The notes beneath the pieces are model-generated. The model saw only the letters and a program-made list of their open reading frames with translations. It ran no database searches and was not told the DNA's origin. From positions 870,501 to 934,500 of the forward strand of contig OY776123.1 in the NCBI GenBank assembly GCA_963675135.1: a stretch of DNA of 64,000 nt, written 5' to 3'. Of this stretch, positions 11,351 through 23,239 are shown piece after piece. The translations under genes were made by a program, and so were the position numbers. Positions within the stretch are counted from its first letter, which is position 1; each line of letters opens with the position of its first letter. The stretch is from Galeopsis tetrahit. Its lineage: Eukaryota; Streptophyta; Magnoliopsida; Lamiales; Lamiaceae.

Positions 11351-11380
11351 TTAATTATCCTTCCTTGGATGTCTGAGATT
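11351..11380 (+). pseudogene. Truncated third U14 copy (3' end only)
   Basis: Only the last ~20 bases of U14 survive: ATCCTTCCTTGGATGT followed by box D CTGA at 11373-11376. It is preceded by the same GATTTTCCGATCTG spacer that follows copies 1 and 2. Box C and domain A are missing, so it should not form a snoRNP. It looks like a third tandem unit reduced by internal deletion. Confidence 0.75.
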
Positions 11381-12240
11381 TTTTTGTTCTTTGAATTATA
11401 TATTCACATTTGACTATACATTGTAGTCTTGAATTTGTGTTTTGCATGCCTACGTATTAAAATGTTGAATATGTTTTGCAAGTGTTGTTGTATGTGGCTG
11501 TTGTACTTGAATTATTAACATCAATATATATTGTTTCCCTCATTGATCTTTTGCTTTTTGTGCAATGTGTTTGGCATCCCTTTAGTTCAGTCTAGCTCTC
11601 CGGAGGTGTTGTAAAATGGTTTTGCTGTTGGATTGTTTGCTAAGAATATTGGAGTTGTAGATGAAACTGATGGAATTCTGTAGTTTGCAAAGGAGTTTGT
11701 TGGAACGTTGGCTAAGTGCTATGCTTGTTTGGATGGAATTCAATCCTTTTGAAGGATTGGTAGAGGAATATTTTCTGGTGATGTTGCTTTATTTTTCTGT
11801 ATAGAGGAATGTTCATTTTTCATGAACAGTCTAATTTTAATTATTCTATAGAGAATGGTTATGGAAATCCCACGGTTGAAGAGTGTGAATCAACATTAGT
11901 CATCATCCTAGATTAGGAAACTAGATTTGCCCACACTAATTGGCAAAAGGAGGTTACCTTCTATCATTTCTTTCAAGATTGAGACCGGAGAAAGGTTTCC
12001 TGCACAGTGTATTTCGGTTGTTGTGTTGTATTTGTCCATTGTACTTTGTTTAGATGGTGAAATGAATTCATCTAAATACATTATATCAATGATGTTTAAT
12101 GAAATAAGTGAAATTCTTGGATTGAAAATTGTTATTACAAGAACATTGTTGAGCTTTAATATTTCACCTTTATTAATTAATTAAGTGTGGATGTAGTGAT
12201 TTAATATAAAGAAATATGTATTGTCAAAAAAAAAAAAAGA

Positions 12241-13052
12241 AATATGTTAAATATTAATAATACAAACTGGTACAATATTTTTTATTTTTTAAATCTTAAT
12301 TTTACAATAAAAAAATATATTCTAGTATGTATTTGTGTACTCTATAGTATTTGATAAAGTAAAAAATATTCGCCCTTCCACATTGGTCACTTTTTATTTT
12401 GGAATTAAAGTTTTTTCAGTTTTTTGTTTGACTAATTTTATCTACAATTAGACTGAATTCATTCAAAATTTTGGTTAACTTATGGTTTAAAATTAAAATT
12501 TGTATTTCACCAAAATTAAATTCAAAATTAATCAACTTTGTATCTTATTTGTCAGTCCAAAAAAAAAAAATGGAAACAATCACTTTGTAGTACAATATCC
12601 ATATTTATCTATTATTTTAATTTTTTTTTTACTTTCTTATTTGTCTATTAAAAAAAATATACTCATTTTTTTAATGGAAATAATCACTTTATTTTTACAC
12701 TACATCCATATTTATCTATATTTTCTTAAAAATATTTTACTTTCCTTATTTATTTATCTATTTACAAAAAAATATGCTTATTTTTCATTTATGGAAACAA
12801 TCAATTTATTTGTTTATGAAAACAATCACTTTATTTACACTGCAACATCATAATTATCTAATTTTTCTTAAAAAAAAATTACTTTCTTAAAAAAAATATA
12901 TGGTCCTTTTCTTTTTAACGGAGACAATTAGATACCCACCGTATTTATCTACGAGTTGCATAACCTCTAAATCTTAGTCTAAACACTTTCTAGGGTTCAT
13001 TGACAAACGATTTTACGAGAATTCCCAAGTTATTCGAGTTTCTTCTACCGAA
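12241..13052. other. AT-rich region upstream of RPN5 copy 1
   Basis: Includes an imperfect tandem repeat of ~105-115 bp at about 12567-12870, marked by TGGAAACAATCACTTT. The open frame over it is low-complexity. The last ~100 bp (from about 12950) is probably promoter and 5' UTR; its end TCGAGTTTCTTCTACCGAA is shared with the second RPN5 copy. Confidence 0.55.
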
Positions 13053-16000
13053 ATGGTAAGAGAATCCGTCTGATTTACGATCAACTTCAATCCTTATGTT
13101 TCATCACTCATATTTTGGATCTCCTGGTATAATTTTGTCGATTCACTGTTTTGATTTTGTAGGATAATGGAGCAGGGGATTTGGAGGCGAAAATTGCGAC
13201 ATTGCTAAATGTGGAGAAGCAGATGAGGCAAGTTGGTGATGTCGCCGGCATTAGGAAAGCCGTCACCGATATTCTGAAGCTCTGCTTTGATGCCGGAGCG
13301 TGGGCAACACTCAACGAACAGATTGTGCTTATTTCCAAGCGCCGTGGACAGTTGAAACAGGTTAAATCAATTTCTTACCTAGTTATGCAAAATTGTGTTT
13401 GTATTAAGCTGATTTGTGTACTATCTAGTTTGATTGTGTTTTGAATTTGATCTCTTTTCCTGTTTTCCATGCTTTTTGGTGTTTACTTGGAGCAGTCATG
13501 CTCTATTTAGTTTGTGAAACGGAGTCAATTTATGCCTGAGAAACTTATTTCTATGAAATGGAGTATATAAAATTATAGATGTAGGTCTGTGTCTTAACTT
13601 GTTTAGAGCTAAGATTGAAATATGGAATATTCAGATTGAAATTATCTTTATTAGAGGCTATATGATTGGTCCATCTCATTTTTTAGCTTCATTATTAAGA
13701 AACAGCAGTGTGTGGGAGATTAGCCTTTCTTTTCATTTTTCTTCTTTGTTCAAGTTGATGATTCTGGGCTCTTTCATTGCTCAAATTTTGTATTCTGTTT
13801 GATTTTCCGTCTTGGTGGTTCGATGCAGGCTGTACAAGCCATGGTCCAACAAGCAATGCAATACATTGACCAGACTCCTGATCTTGATACTAAAATAGAG
13901 CTTATTAAGACACTCAACAATGTCTCGGCTGGAAAGGTGATTCATGCACATAAATCTTTTTACTTTATCTTTAGTTTGACGACTTTCTTTTTAGTGTAAC
14001 ACTCTGCACCCAAAAATGCTGGCAGATATATGTTGAGATTGAGAGAGCTCGGCTTATTAAGAAGCTCGCAAAGATTAAGGAAGAGCAGGGACTTGTAGCT
14101 GAGGCTGCTGAGTTGATGCAAGAAGTTGCGGTCAGTCTTTATCCCTGATGCATTAGTTGTAGTAGGTTTTATACAACTTCACTTAACAGATTTGTGCTAC
14201 AGGTGGAAACATTCGGCGCCATGGCAAAAACTGAAAAAATAGCTTTCATACTCGAGCAAGTATGTCCTTACTTTTTTTATTTTTTTTTCATATATGACGA
14301 GTTTTTTAATGACGCTTTTGTTCATGGAAAACTATCTTGTTCTTCACTTTTTGCAGGTTCGTTTGTGTTTAGACCGCCAGGACTATGTTCGTGCACAAAT
14401 ACTCTCGAGAAGGATAAGTCCTAGGGTTTTTGAAGCTGATACGTCTAAAGAAAAGAAGATAAAAGAAAGTGAAAGCATGGTTGAGGAAGCTCCTGCTGAT
14501 ATTCCATCACTGTTGGAGTTGAAGCGAATCTACTACCAATTAATGATAAGGTATGCTGCATTTTGGTTTCTATTTAATAACCCCCCATTTTGGCATTTGA
14601 AGTTTTCTATCAAACATGAATAATTCCTGCAATTGAACTCATGCTTATGGTGGACAATATATGTACCCAAAGAAAACAAATATATTGTAGAAGGGAGATT
14701 AGGATTTTAATTTTATTGCAGTCTATACCATTTACTATTTATTCTCCATTTACAAATCACAATAGGGTTCTTCATTATCAAATTATGGGAAAATCTTTTC
14801 TATAACTCCCAACTATGGTTTTGGTGAATGTATGGGACATATGAGTTAGAACCTGATTTATTGAATTGATTCTTGGGCTCTCAGTAATTATTGCTTGCTA
14901 CATCTGTAATTTCTTGTCTTTGAACTCATGATCTAAATTTCACGAAACCTGTCAACATATGTATATAATGTAATTGACCAATTGACGTCTTGCAGTATAT
15001 ATATATATATATATATATATACTCTCTCCGTCCTGGAAGAAGCTTCACATGGCTTTTGGGGATAGAGATTAAGAAATATGATAGAATAAGTAGATGTATT
15101 AGAGGTGATGCTATTGAGAGAGAAGAATATAATGAAATGTGAGAGGGAGTAGTTTACTAAAAAAGGAATGAGAAGCTTTTATTGGGAGGACGAAAAGGAA
15201 AGATGAAAAGCTTCTGCTGGGACGGAGGGGGTAATTTTCAAATTTGGGGTGGGGTGGGGGAGATGAGGACTAAAACCACATCAATCAGTAAGGAGGTTCC
15301 AATTCTGTAGTTGCATTTACTTTGAGGATTTCATACAACTAACTTTCGATATCTTGGAAAATGCTTTGCCTCCCCTTTGGACTGAGGAGTACTGTAGTTG
15401 TAGTTTTTCAATCTTGTAATTCCTTGTTGAACAGCTGGTAACAAGATTATGTTATGATATTACCTAGTTTTTGATGTACATGCCAAAGTGATCAGACTGG
15501 CCGAACATTAAACAGCCATGTGTATATACATTTTGAATGCATATACCCTATGGGTTCATTTCGGTGTTATTACTTGTAAATAGTTCTAAATTCTGGTTTC
15601 TCCCAAACTTCGCTTTCTAGTAGGGAATATATCTTTTTTTTTTAAATGTATTGTATATATACCAACATTATTTGGTTGGGTGGTGTAGGTATCATGCACA
15701 CAGCAATGATTACCTTGAAATATGTCGATCTTACAAGTCAATTTACGACATTCCTTCTGTGAAGGAGGACCCTGCCCAGTGGATACCGGTATGTTCTTGT
15801 GGTTTATATAGTGATCCTTCCTTCTAACTACTCTGAAGTATACACCTCACTCGATTAGATGATTCATGTATTTTTTTTTTCCTTTTTTCTTGTTCCTAAT
15901 GTCCATTAAACTAAAATTTATTATATTATAACTGTCAGGTGTTGAGAAAAATATCCTGGTATTTGGTTTTGTCTCCACACGATCCTATGCAGTCTAGCCT

Positions 16001-17834
16001 TCTTAACTCAACCCTGGAGGATAAGAACCTTTCAGAAATTCCTCACTTCAGGTTAGCCCCCATAGCATATTCATGGTTATTCCACCCTAATATATATACC
16101 CGTCATATGGTAACTAATATATTAACCTTCCATTTCCATTAGATTGCTGTTGAAACAACTAGTTACCATGGAGGTTATTCAGTGGACTGCTTTGTGGGAG
16201 ACATTTAAAGACGAGTTTGAGAATGAAAAGAACATTCTTGGTGGTTCTTTGGGTGAAAAGGCAGCTGAAGATTTAAAACTCAGAGTAATAGAGCATGTAA
16301 TGCTCCTAAAAACTATTCTTTTCTGCGTTCTTCTTTTGTTGTTTATAGCATTATGAATCCAATATTTTTTTAAATGAGGTGCGTCTTTTTTCAGAATATC
16401 ATTGTTGTCTCGAAGTACTATTCACGGATAACATTGAAGAGACTTGCAGATCTATTATGCCTCACTGTCAAGGTCTGTTTGCATATTATGTTTCTTTCTC
16501 GAAGTTTTTTCTTGAAAAAAATGCTTCTCTTTTCTGTGAAAAAAATCTAACATGTTCAATCTGAATAAATTACATCTCTTTTTTTTTGCTGTGAATATAA
16601 TATTGTGGACACGTTTAACCCAAATTCTGATTTTGAAACCCACTTCCCACCTCCGACGCATTTTCATTTCTACAAAGAAGCAGTTCTAATTATTATCTAC
16701 ATTTCAAAATTTCCAATAAAGGGCATGGGTTATCTAAAATAATCAAACTACGCTTTTTATTTCATAGTTGACACGCCTTGATGATAAATCATACTATCTG
16801 CTAATATGATGGTATTGTCGGTTGAATCGGTATGTGGTAGTGATATTTGATAAGATCACAGCCTGATAAGTGATCGGACTTACATTTATATATATTGATT
16901 AAGGACTTCTTTGTAATATGTTACTGTGGATAAAAAAATTGTAGAACTGCTTCTTACAGTAAAGCTTGATAATGTCTGTTTAAAGACCCGTCTGTTAGTA
17001 AATTTCCATTGTCTGGTTTCTACAACCACTTTACCTGTTGTGGATTTAGAAGCTAAATGTACGGGTTGAAGTATCATTTGTACTCTAAACTCTTAATAAA
17101 ATGACCGACCAGGAAAAAATCAATTAACCCTGTGATAATTTGTTATTAATAGGTGATTTTACTTTCTCAAATTCTTTTTGATATTCTATAATTTTATGTG
17201 TCCCTTGATAATAATCCAATGCCTCGTGAGTGCTGTGGAATTATACCTGGACCTAGGGGTGTAAATGAGCTGCGTCAAGTAGTGCCAAGCTCAAACTCGT
17301 TCGAGCTCAATTCTTCTTGAACTCGAGCTTGACTCGATAACTTGCATAATTAGAAAATTTTATTTTATTATAGTTAGTGTATTTGTATATAATTTGCTTA
17401 TTATTGGTATAATAGTAAAATTATATGAGCTTGATTAAGCTCGCGAGCCTGGCAAGCCTAATGTTACTGAGCTCGACTTGATATTTCCAAGTTGAGCACG
17501 AGTATCTTGTGAGCCTACTCGAGTCACTTACACCCTACCTAAACCTCTGCTTAAGGCTATTATGATCTCGATCCTTACACCCTTGGCTCACTGTGTTTCT
17601 TGTTACTTTTAACAGGAAGCTGAAAAACATATCTCAGACATGGTCGTCTCGAAAGCACTGGTGTCGAAGATTGACAGGCCTATGGGGGTGGTCTCTTTCC
17701 AGACAGCAAAGAACAGCAATGACATTTTAAATTCATGGGCAACAAACTTGGAGAAGCTGCTCGATCTTGTAGAGAAGAGTTGCCACCAAATTCACAAGGA
17801 AACTATGGTCCACAAAGCTGCTCTAAGAGTTTGA
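13053..17834 (+). CDS. RPN5: 26S proteasome lid subunit RPN5 (PSMD12), copy 1
   Basis: Eleven exons: 13053-13055, 13163-13360, 13829-13936, 14026-14130, 14203-14259, 14357-14550, 15689-15788, 15939-16051, 16143-16296, 16395-16472 and 17616-17834. They join in phase to 442 residues, the usual length of plant RPN5. The first exon is only the start codon, followed directly by GTAAG. The protein is mostly helical with the C-terminal PCI region of lid subunits; recognisable stretches are RGQLKQAVQAMVQQ, IYVEIERARL, YYQLMIRYHAH and GVVSFQTAKNSNDILNSW. RPN5 is a scaffold of the 19S regulatory particle lid, in nucleus and cytosol. Introns 6 and 10 (each ~1.14 kb) carry MITEs. A near-identical gene follows at 19118. 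No defect seen. Confidence 0.95.
14996..15020. repeat. (TA)n microsatellite in RPN5 copy 1 intron 6
   Basis: Uninterrupted TA run of about 12 units directly before a CTCCGTCC-type MITE. Confidence 0.95.
15020..15233. mobile_element. Stowaway-like MITE in RPN5 copy 1 intron 6
   Basis: Terminal inverted repeats CTCTCTCCGTCCTGGAAGAAGCTT (left) and AAGCTTCTGCTGGGACGGAGGGGG (right). About 210 bp, non-coding. A remnant lacking the left end survives at the equivalent place in copy 2 (21016-21150), so insertion came before the gene duplication. Confidence 0.75.
17253..17545. mobile_element. GAGCTCG-rich MITE (family J) in RPN5 copy 1 intron 10
   Basis: Left end TAGGGGTGTAAATGAGC and right end GAGTCACTTACACCCTA form inverted repeats. 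The body is rich in GAGCTCGA and ACTCGAG motifs. The same element lies at 22602-22948 in copy 2, and a relative at 47813-48092. Confidence 0.65.
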
Positions 17835-19117
17835 AATCCCTACATTTGCTTGGAGAGATTTCGTAAGAAAAGAGTAAAATGCGTACAATTTATCTGTGGT
17901 GGGTCGGATTTTGTCCTCGTTGGAACGATTTTGGGCAGAGGGACAAACAACTGAACAGGGATAGACCTTCATTGCTACCGCATGCCTTTCTAATGCTTTT
18001 ACCTTTTCAAATTGTTCATTCGTCGTATTGATAAATGCACGTTAAATCTACGACACGTATATACTGGATCGAATACGCCCGAGCTATGAAATTTCCTGCA
18101 GTGATTTGCATCGTTTTTATGTTTTCCTTCCCAGAACCTTCAAATTGTTAGCTACGTGCTTCTCCTTTAGTTCGTAATTTTTTAATTAGTGCTCATTCTC
18201 ATGTATATGCTCTCTTTTGACATTCTTGCAAATATTTACCGTTATTAATTCGCCAAAATTAATAAATAATTTATACATTAAAATTTGTATCAAAAAGTTA
18301 TGGGTACTCGTTTAATTGTAATTTAATTTAAACTTTTAAATAATTGTAAATAAAATCACCTGTTGCAAAATTAAACTTTTAGACAATTATTTGAAATTTT
18401 CTACTATATTACTTAATTAATTAACACTAATTTAAGAAAATTAAAATATAAATAAGAAAAATATATCATATATCAACTTCTATCCCTAAAATTAGGAAAT
18501 AAAATATTTTAAACTTTTTGTATTCTTTTTAAACGAATTTTAATAAATAATATTACATTAATTATTATTTTTTGCACTAATTTTTTGAACTGATTTTAAT
18601 CACACGTTTTACATTAATTAGTGCGAAAAAAACATAATACTGTATATGTAATTTTCTTAATAATAATAAAGTGAAACTAATTAAATATATAAAAAACAAT
18701 GAATTAACTCATTGTGAACCTATCTACCTTTTTTATAATATATTTAATTTGAATCTTGAATTTCAACTAAAAGTTAATTCAGCAATACATGATTTAACTT
18801 TTTCATTTTAATTTTTTTTCAATATTAAAAAACTTGAAAATTTATTATGATTATTTTTGTAATAATATGGTATGTAAAAATCCAAAAAATAGTGAAATTA
18901 TATAAATGTTTAATTATGTAATTATTTGATGATATTTTTAATTTTTATTTTTTTTACTATATATAATTAATTTTGTTTAACAGGGAACAAAGATAGCTTG
19001 GGAAAGAAGATTGCAAACCTCTTGAGCTCCATCTTTACTCTCTCTCTCTCCTAGGGTTCTTCTTCTTTCAAACGATTTGAGGAGAAATTCCAACTTAATC
19101 GAGTTTCTTCTACCGAA
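17835..19117. other. Spacer between the tandem RPN5 genes
   Basis: The first ~370 bp (to about 18210) is 3' flank also found after copy 2 (to about 23610), so it belongs to the duplicated unit. The rest is very AT-rich with no gene. The last ~100 bp (TCTCTCTCTCTCCTAGGGTT onward) is probably promoter and 5' UTR of copy 2. Confidence 0.6.
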
Positions 19118-22100
19118 ATGGTAAGCGAATCCGTTTGATTTACGATCAACTTCAATCCTTATGTTTCATCACGGATCTACTGGTATAATTTTGTCTTGAT
19201 TTTGTAGGAAAATGGAGCGGGGGAGTTGGAGGCGAAAATTGCGACGTTGCTAAATGTGGAGAAGCAGATGAGGCAAGTCGGTGACGTCGCCGGCATTAGG
19301 AAAGCCGTTACCGACATTCTGAAGCTCTGCTTTGATGCCGGAGCGTGGGCAACACTCAACGAACAGATTGTGCTTATTTCCAAGCGCCGTGGACAGTTGA
19401 AACAGGTTAAATCTATTTCTTACCTAGTTATGCAAAATTGTGCTGATTTTTGTACTGTCTAGTTTGATTGTGTTTTGAATTTGATCTCTTTTTCATGTTT
19501 TTTTGGTGTTTACTTGGTTCAGCCAATTATGCACTATTTAGTTTGTGAATCAGAATCAATTTATGCCTGAGAAACTTATTTCTGCTTATAGATGTAGGTC
19601 TGTGTCATTTGTATTTTATGGATTATAAGTTAACTTGGTTAGAGCTAAGATTGAGATATCAATTATTCAGATTGAAATTAACTTTATAAGAGGCTATATG
19701 ATTGGTCCGTCTCATTTTTTAGCTTCATTATTAGAAACAGCAGTGTGTGGGAGATTAGCCTCTGTCTAGTTTTCATTTTTCTGCTTTGTTCAAGTTGGTG
19801 ATTCTGGGCTCTTTCATTGCTCAAATTTTGTATTCTGTTTGATTTTCCGTCTTGGTGGTTCGATGCAGGCTGTACAAGCCATGGTTCAACAAGCAATGCA
19901 ATACATTGACCAGACTCCTGATCTTGATACTAAAATAGAGCTTATTAAGACACTCAACAATGTCTCTGCTGGAAAGGTGATTCATGCACATAAACTTTTT
20001 ACTTTATCTTTAGTTTGACGACTTTCTGTTTAGTGTAACACTCTGCACCCAAAAATTCTGGCAGATATATGTTGAGATTGAGAGAGCTCGGCTTATTAAG
20101 AAGCTCGCAAAGATTAAGGAAGAGCAGGGACTTGTAGCTGAGGCTGCTGAGTTGATGCAAGAAGTTGCGGTCAGTCTTTATCCTTGATGCATTAGTCGCA
20201 GTAGGTTTTATACAACTTCACTTAACGGATTTGTGCTACAGGTGGAAACATTCGGCGGCATGGCAAAAACTGAAAAAATAGCTTTCATACTCGAGCAAGT
20301 ATGTGCTTACTTTTTTTTTTTTTTCATATATAACGAGTTTTTTTATGAAGCTTTTGGTTCATGGAAAACTATCTTGTTCTTCACTTTTTGCAGGTTCGTT
20401 TGTGTTTAGACCGCCAGGACTATGTTCGTGCACAAATACTCTCGAGAAGGATAAGTCCTAGAGTTTTTGAAGCTGATACGTCTAAAGAAAAGAAGATAAA
20501 AGAAAGTGAAAGCATGGTTGAGGAAGCTCCTGCTGATATTCCATCACTGTTGGAGTTAAAGCGAATCTACTACCAGTTAATGATAAGGTATGCTGCATTT
20601 TGGTTTCTATTTACCCCCCATTTTGGCATTTGAAGTTTTCTATCAAACGTGATATAATTCCTGCAATTGAACTCATGCTTATGGTGGACAATATATGTAC
20701 CCAAAGAAAACGAATATATTGTAGACGGGAGATTAGGATTTTAGTTTTATTGCAGTCTATAGCATTTACTATTTTTCTCCATCTACAAATCACATTAGGG
20801 TTCTTGGTTATCAAATTTTGAGAAAATCTTTTCTTTAACTCCCTACTATGGTTTTGGTGAATGTATGGGAGGGATATATGAGTTAGAACCTGATTTATTG
20901 AATTGATTCTTGGGCTCTCAGTAATTATTGCTTGCTACGATCTGTAATTTCTTGTGTTTGAAGTTTGAACACATGATCTAAATTCACGAAACCTGTCAAC
21001 ATATATATATATATTAGAGGTGATGTTATTGAGATAGAGAAGAATATGATGAAATGTGTGAGGGAGTAGTTTAATAAAAAGGAATGAAAAGTTTTTATTG
21101 AGTGGACAAAAAAAAATATGAGAAGCTTTTTGCTGGGACGGAGGGAGTATTTTTCAAAGTTGGGTGGGGTGGGGGAGATAAGGACTAAAACCACATCAAT
21201 CAGTGAGGAGGTGCCAATTCTGTAATTGCATTTTCACCATTTTGAAGATTTCATACAACTAACTTCCGTTATCTTGGAAAATGCTTTGCCTCCCCTAAGG
21301 ACTAAAACCACATCAATTAGTAAGGAGGTGCCAATTCTGTAGTTGCATTTTGAAGATTTCATACAACTATTTTCTGATATCTTGGAAAATGCTTTGCCTC
21401 CCCTTTGGACTGAGGAGTACTGTAGTTGTAGTTTCTAAATCTTGAAATTCCTTGTTGAACAGCTGGTAGCAAAAGTGATCAGACTGGCCGAATATTAAAC
21501 AGCCGTGCGTATATATATTGTGAATGCATATACCCTATGAGTTCATTTCAGTGTCATTACTTGTAAATAGCTTTTAGATGTTCTAAATTCTGGTTTCTCC
21601 CAAACTTCCCTTTCTGGTAAGGAATATATCATTTTTTTAATGTATTATATATACCAATATTATTTGGTTGGGTGATGTAGGTATCATGCACACAGCAATG
21701 ATTACCTTGAAATATGTCGATCGTACAAGTCAATTTACGACATTCCTTCTGTGAAGGAGGACCCTGCCCAGTGGATACCGGTATGTTCTTGTGGTTTATA
21801 TAGTGATCCTTCCTTCTAACTACCCTTAAAGTATTGTAAACAGGAAATTTATACACCTCACTCGATTAGATGATTTTTTATTTTTTTTTCTCTTTCCTAA
21901 TCTCCTTTATACTAAGTTTTATTATATTATAACTGGCAGGTGTTGAGAAAAATATGCTGGTATTTGGTTCTGTCTCCACACGATCCTATGCAGTCTAGCC
22001 TTCTTAACTCAACCCTAGAGGATAAGAACCTTTCAGAAATTCCTCACTTCAGGTTAGCCCCCATAGCATATTTATGGTTATTCCACCCTAATTTATATAC

Positions 22101-23239
22101 CGTCATATGGTAACTAATGTTGTTATATTAACCTTCCATTTCCATTAGATTGCTGTTGAAACAACTAGTTACTATGGAGGTTATTCAGTGGACTGCTTTG
22201 TGGGAGACATTTAAAGACGAGTTTGAGAATGAAAAGAACATTCTTGGTGGTTCTTTGGGTGAAAAGGCAGCTGAAGACTTAAAACTCAGAGTAATAGAAC
22301 ATGTAATGCTCCTAAAAACTATTCTTTTGTGCATTATTGTTTTTTTTTTTTTAATAGCATTCTGGATCTTTTCTTTGTTTTGTTTTAATGAGATGTCTTT
22401 TTTCAGAATATCATTGTTGTCTCGAAGTACTATTCACGGATAACTTTGAAGAGACTTGCAGATCTACTATGCCTCACTGTCAAGGTCTGACTGCATATTC
22501 TGTTTCTTACTTCTCCATCTTTCTATGGTATTCTATAATTTTATGCATCCCATGATAATATTCCAATGCTTCGTGAATGCTGTGGAACAATACCTGAACC
22601 TAGGGTTGTAAATGAGCCTAGTCAAGTAGTGCCAAGCTTGAACTCGACTCTTGACTCGATGAAAAAATTGAAATACACGAGCTCTATTCGATGGAAAATT
22701 CGAAATACCTGAGCTCGACTCGATAACTTACATAATTAGACATTTTTATTTTAATATAGTTAGTGTATTTATGAATAATTTGCATATTATTAGTATAATA
22801 GTAAAATTCTATGAGCTCAATCAAGCTCGTGAGCCTGACAAGCCTTATTAATGAGCTCGACTCGATTAAATTCCAGTTGATACCGAGCTTTTTAAGTGGA
22901 GCACGATTATTTTGTGAGCCTACTGGACTCACTTACACACCTACCTGAACCTCTGCTTAAAACCATGATCTCGATCCTTTTATACCCTTGGCTCACTGAT
23001 TTTCTTGTTACTTTTAACAGGAAGCTGAAAAACATATCTCAGACACGGTTGTCTCGAAAGCACTGGTGTCGAAGATTGACAGGCCTATGGGGGTGGTCTC
23101 TTTCCAGACAGCAAAGAACAGCAATGACATTTTAAATTCATGGGCAACAAACTTGGAAAAGCTGCTTGATCTTGTAGAGAAGAGTTGCCACCAAATTCAC
23201 AAGGAAACGATGGTCCACAAAGCTGCGTTGAGAGCTTGA
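19118..23239 (+). CDS. RPN5: 26S proteasome lid subunit RPN5 (PSMD12), copy 2
   Basis: Eleven exons: 19118-19120, 19208-19405, 19869-19976, 20065-20169, 20242-20298, 20394-20587, 21681-21780, 21940-22052, 22149-22302, 22407-22484 and 23021-23239. Every exon has the same length as in copy 1, giving 442 residues. By eye the proteins differ at six positions: D2E, D7E, A144G, S261C, M379T and V442A (copy 1 to copy 2), while many other exon changes are silent, which suggests selection on both. The first exon is again only ATG. Intron 10 is about 600 bp shorter than in copy 1. Intron 6 holds a ~115 bp tandem duplication and a broken MITE. Role as for copy 1; Arabidopsis also has two RPN5 genes, but this tandem pair looks recent and lineage-specific. 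Confidence 0.95.
21179..21410. repeat. Tandem duplication of ~115 bp in RPN5 copy 2 intron 6
   Basis: The segment AGGACTAAAACCACATCAAT ... TGCTTTGCCTCCCC occurs twice in a row, but once in copy 1 (from about 15268). It arose after the gene duplication. Confidence 0.8.
22602..22948. mobile_element. GAGCTCG-rich MITE (family J) in RPN5 copy 2 intron 10
   Basis: Counterpart of 17253-17545, with ends TAGGGTTGTAAATGAGCC and GACTCACTTACACACCTA. Slightly longer, with a repeated inner segment (GAGCTCTATTCGATGGAAAA region). Confidence 0.65.

Larger units (their letters stand above)
10490..12240 (+). ncRNA. Putative host/precursor transcript of the U14 cluster
   Basis: Extent is inferred: the 5' end comes from the TATA box at 10456 and the 3' end is a guess. 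Inside are two complete U14 sequences and a third fragment. A 31-codon ORF opens at the first ATG (10566) and stops by 10661; no longer ORF follows, so I read the RNA as non-coding. Plant U14 genes are commonly transcribed as polycistronic precursors processed to snoRNAs, which fits. A hairpin with 8 bp arms (TTGAGGGA/TCCCTCAA) lies at 10772-10797. An alternative is a protein gene whose later exons I cannot see. Confidence 0.4.

Noticed and set aside
12500..12853. 117-codon ORF upstream of RPN5 copy 1
   Set aside because: Low-complexity Ile/Leu/Phe/Tyr/Lys frame across an AT-rich tandem repeat.
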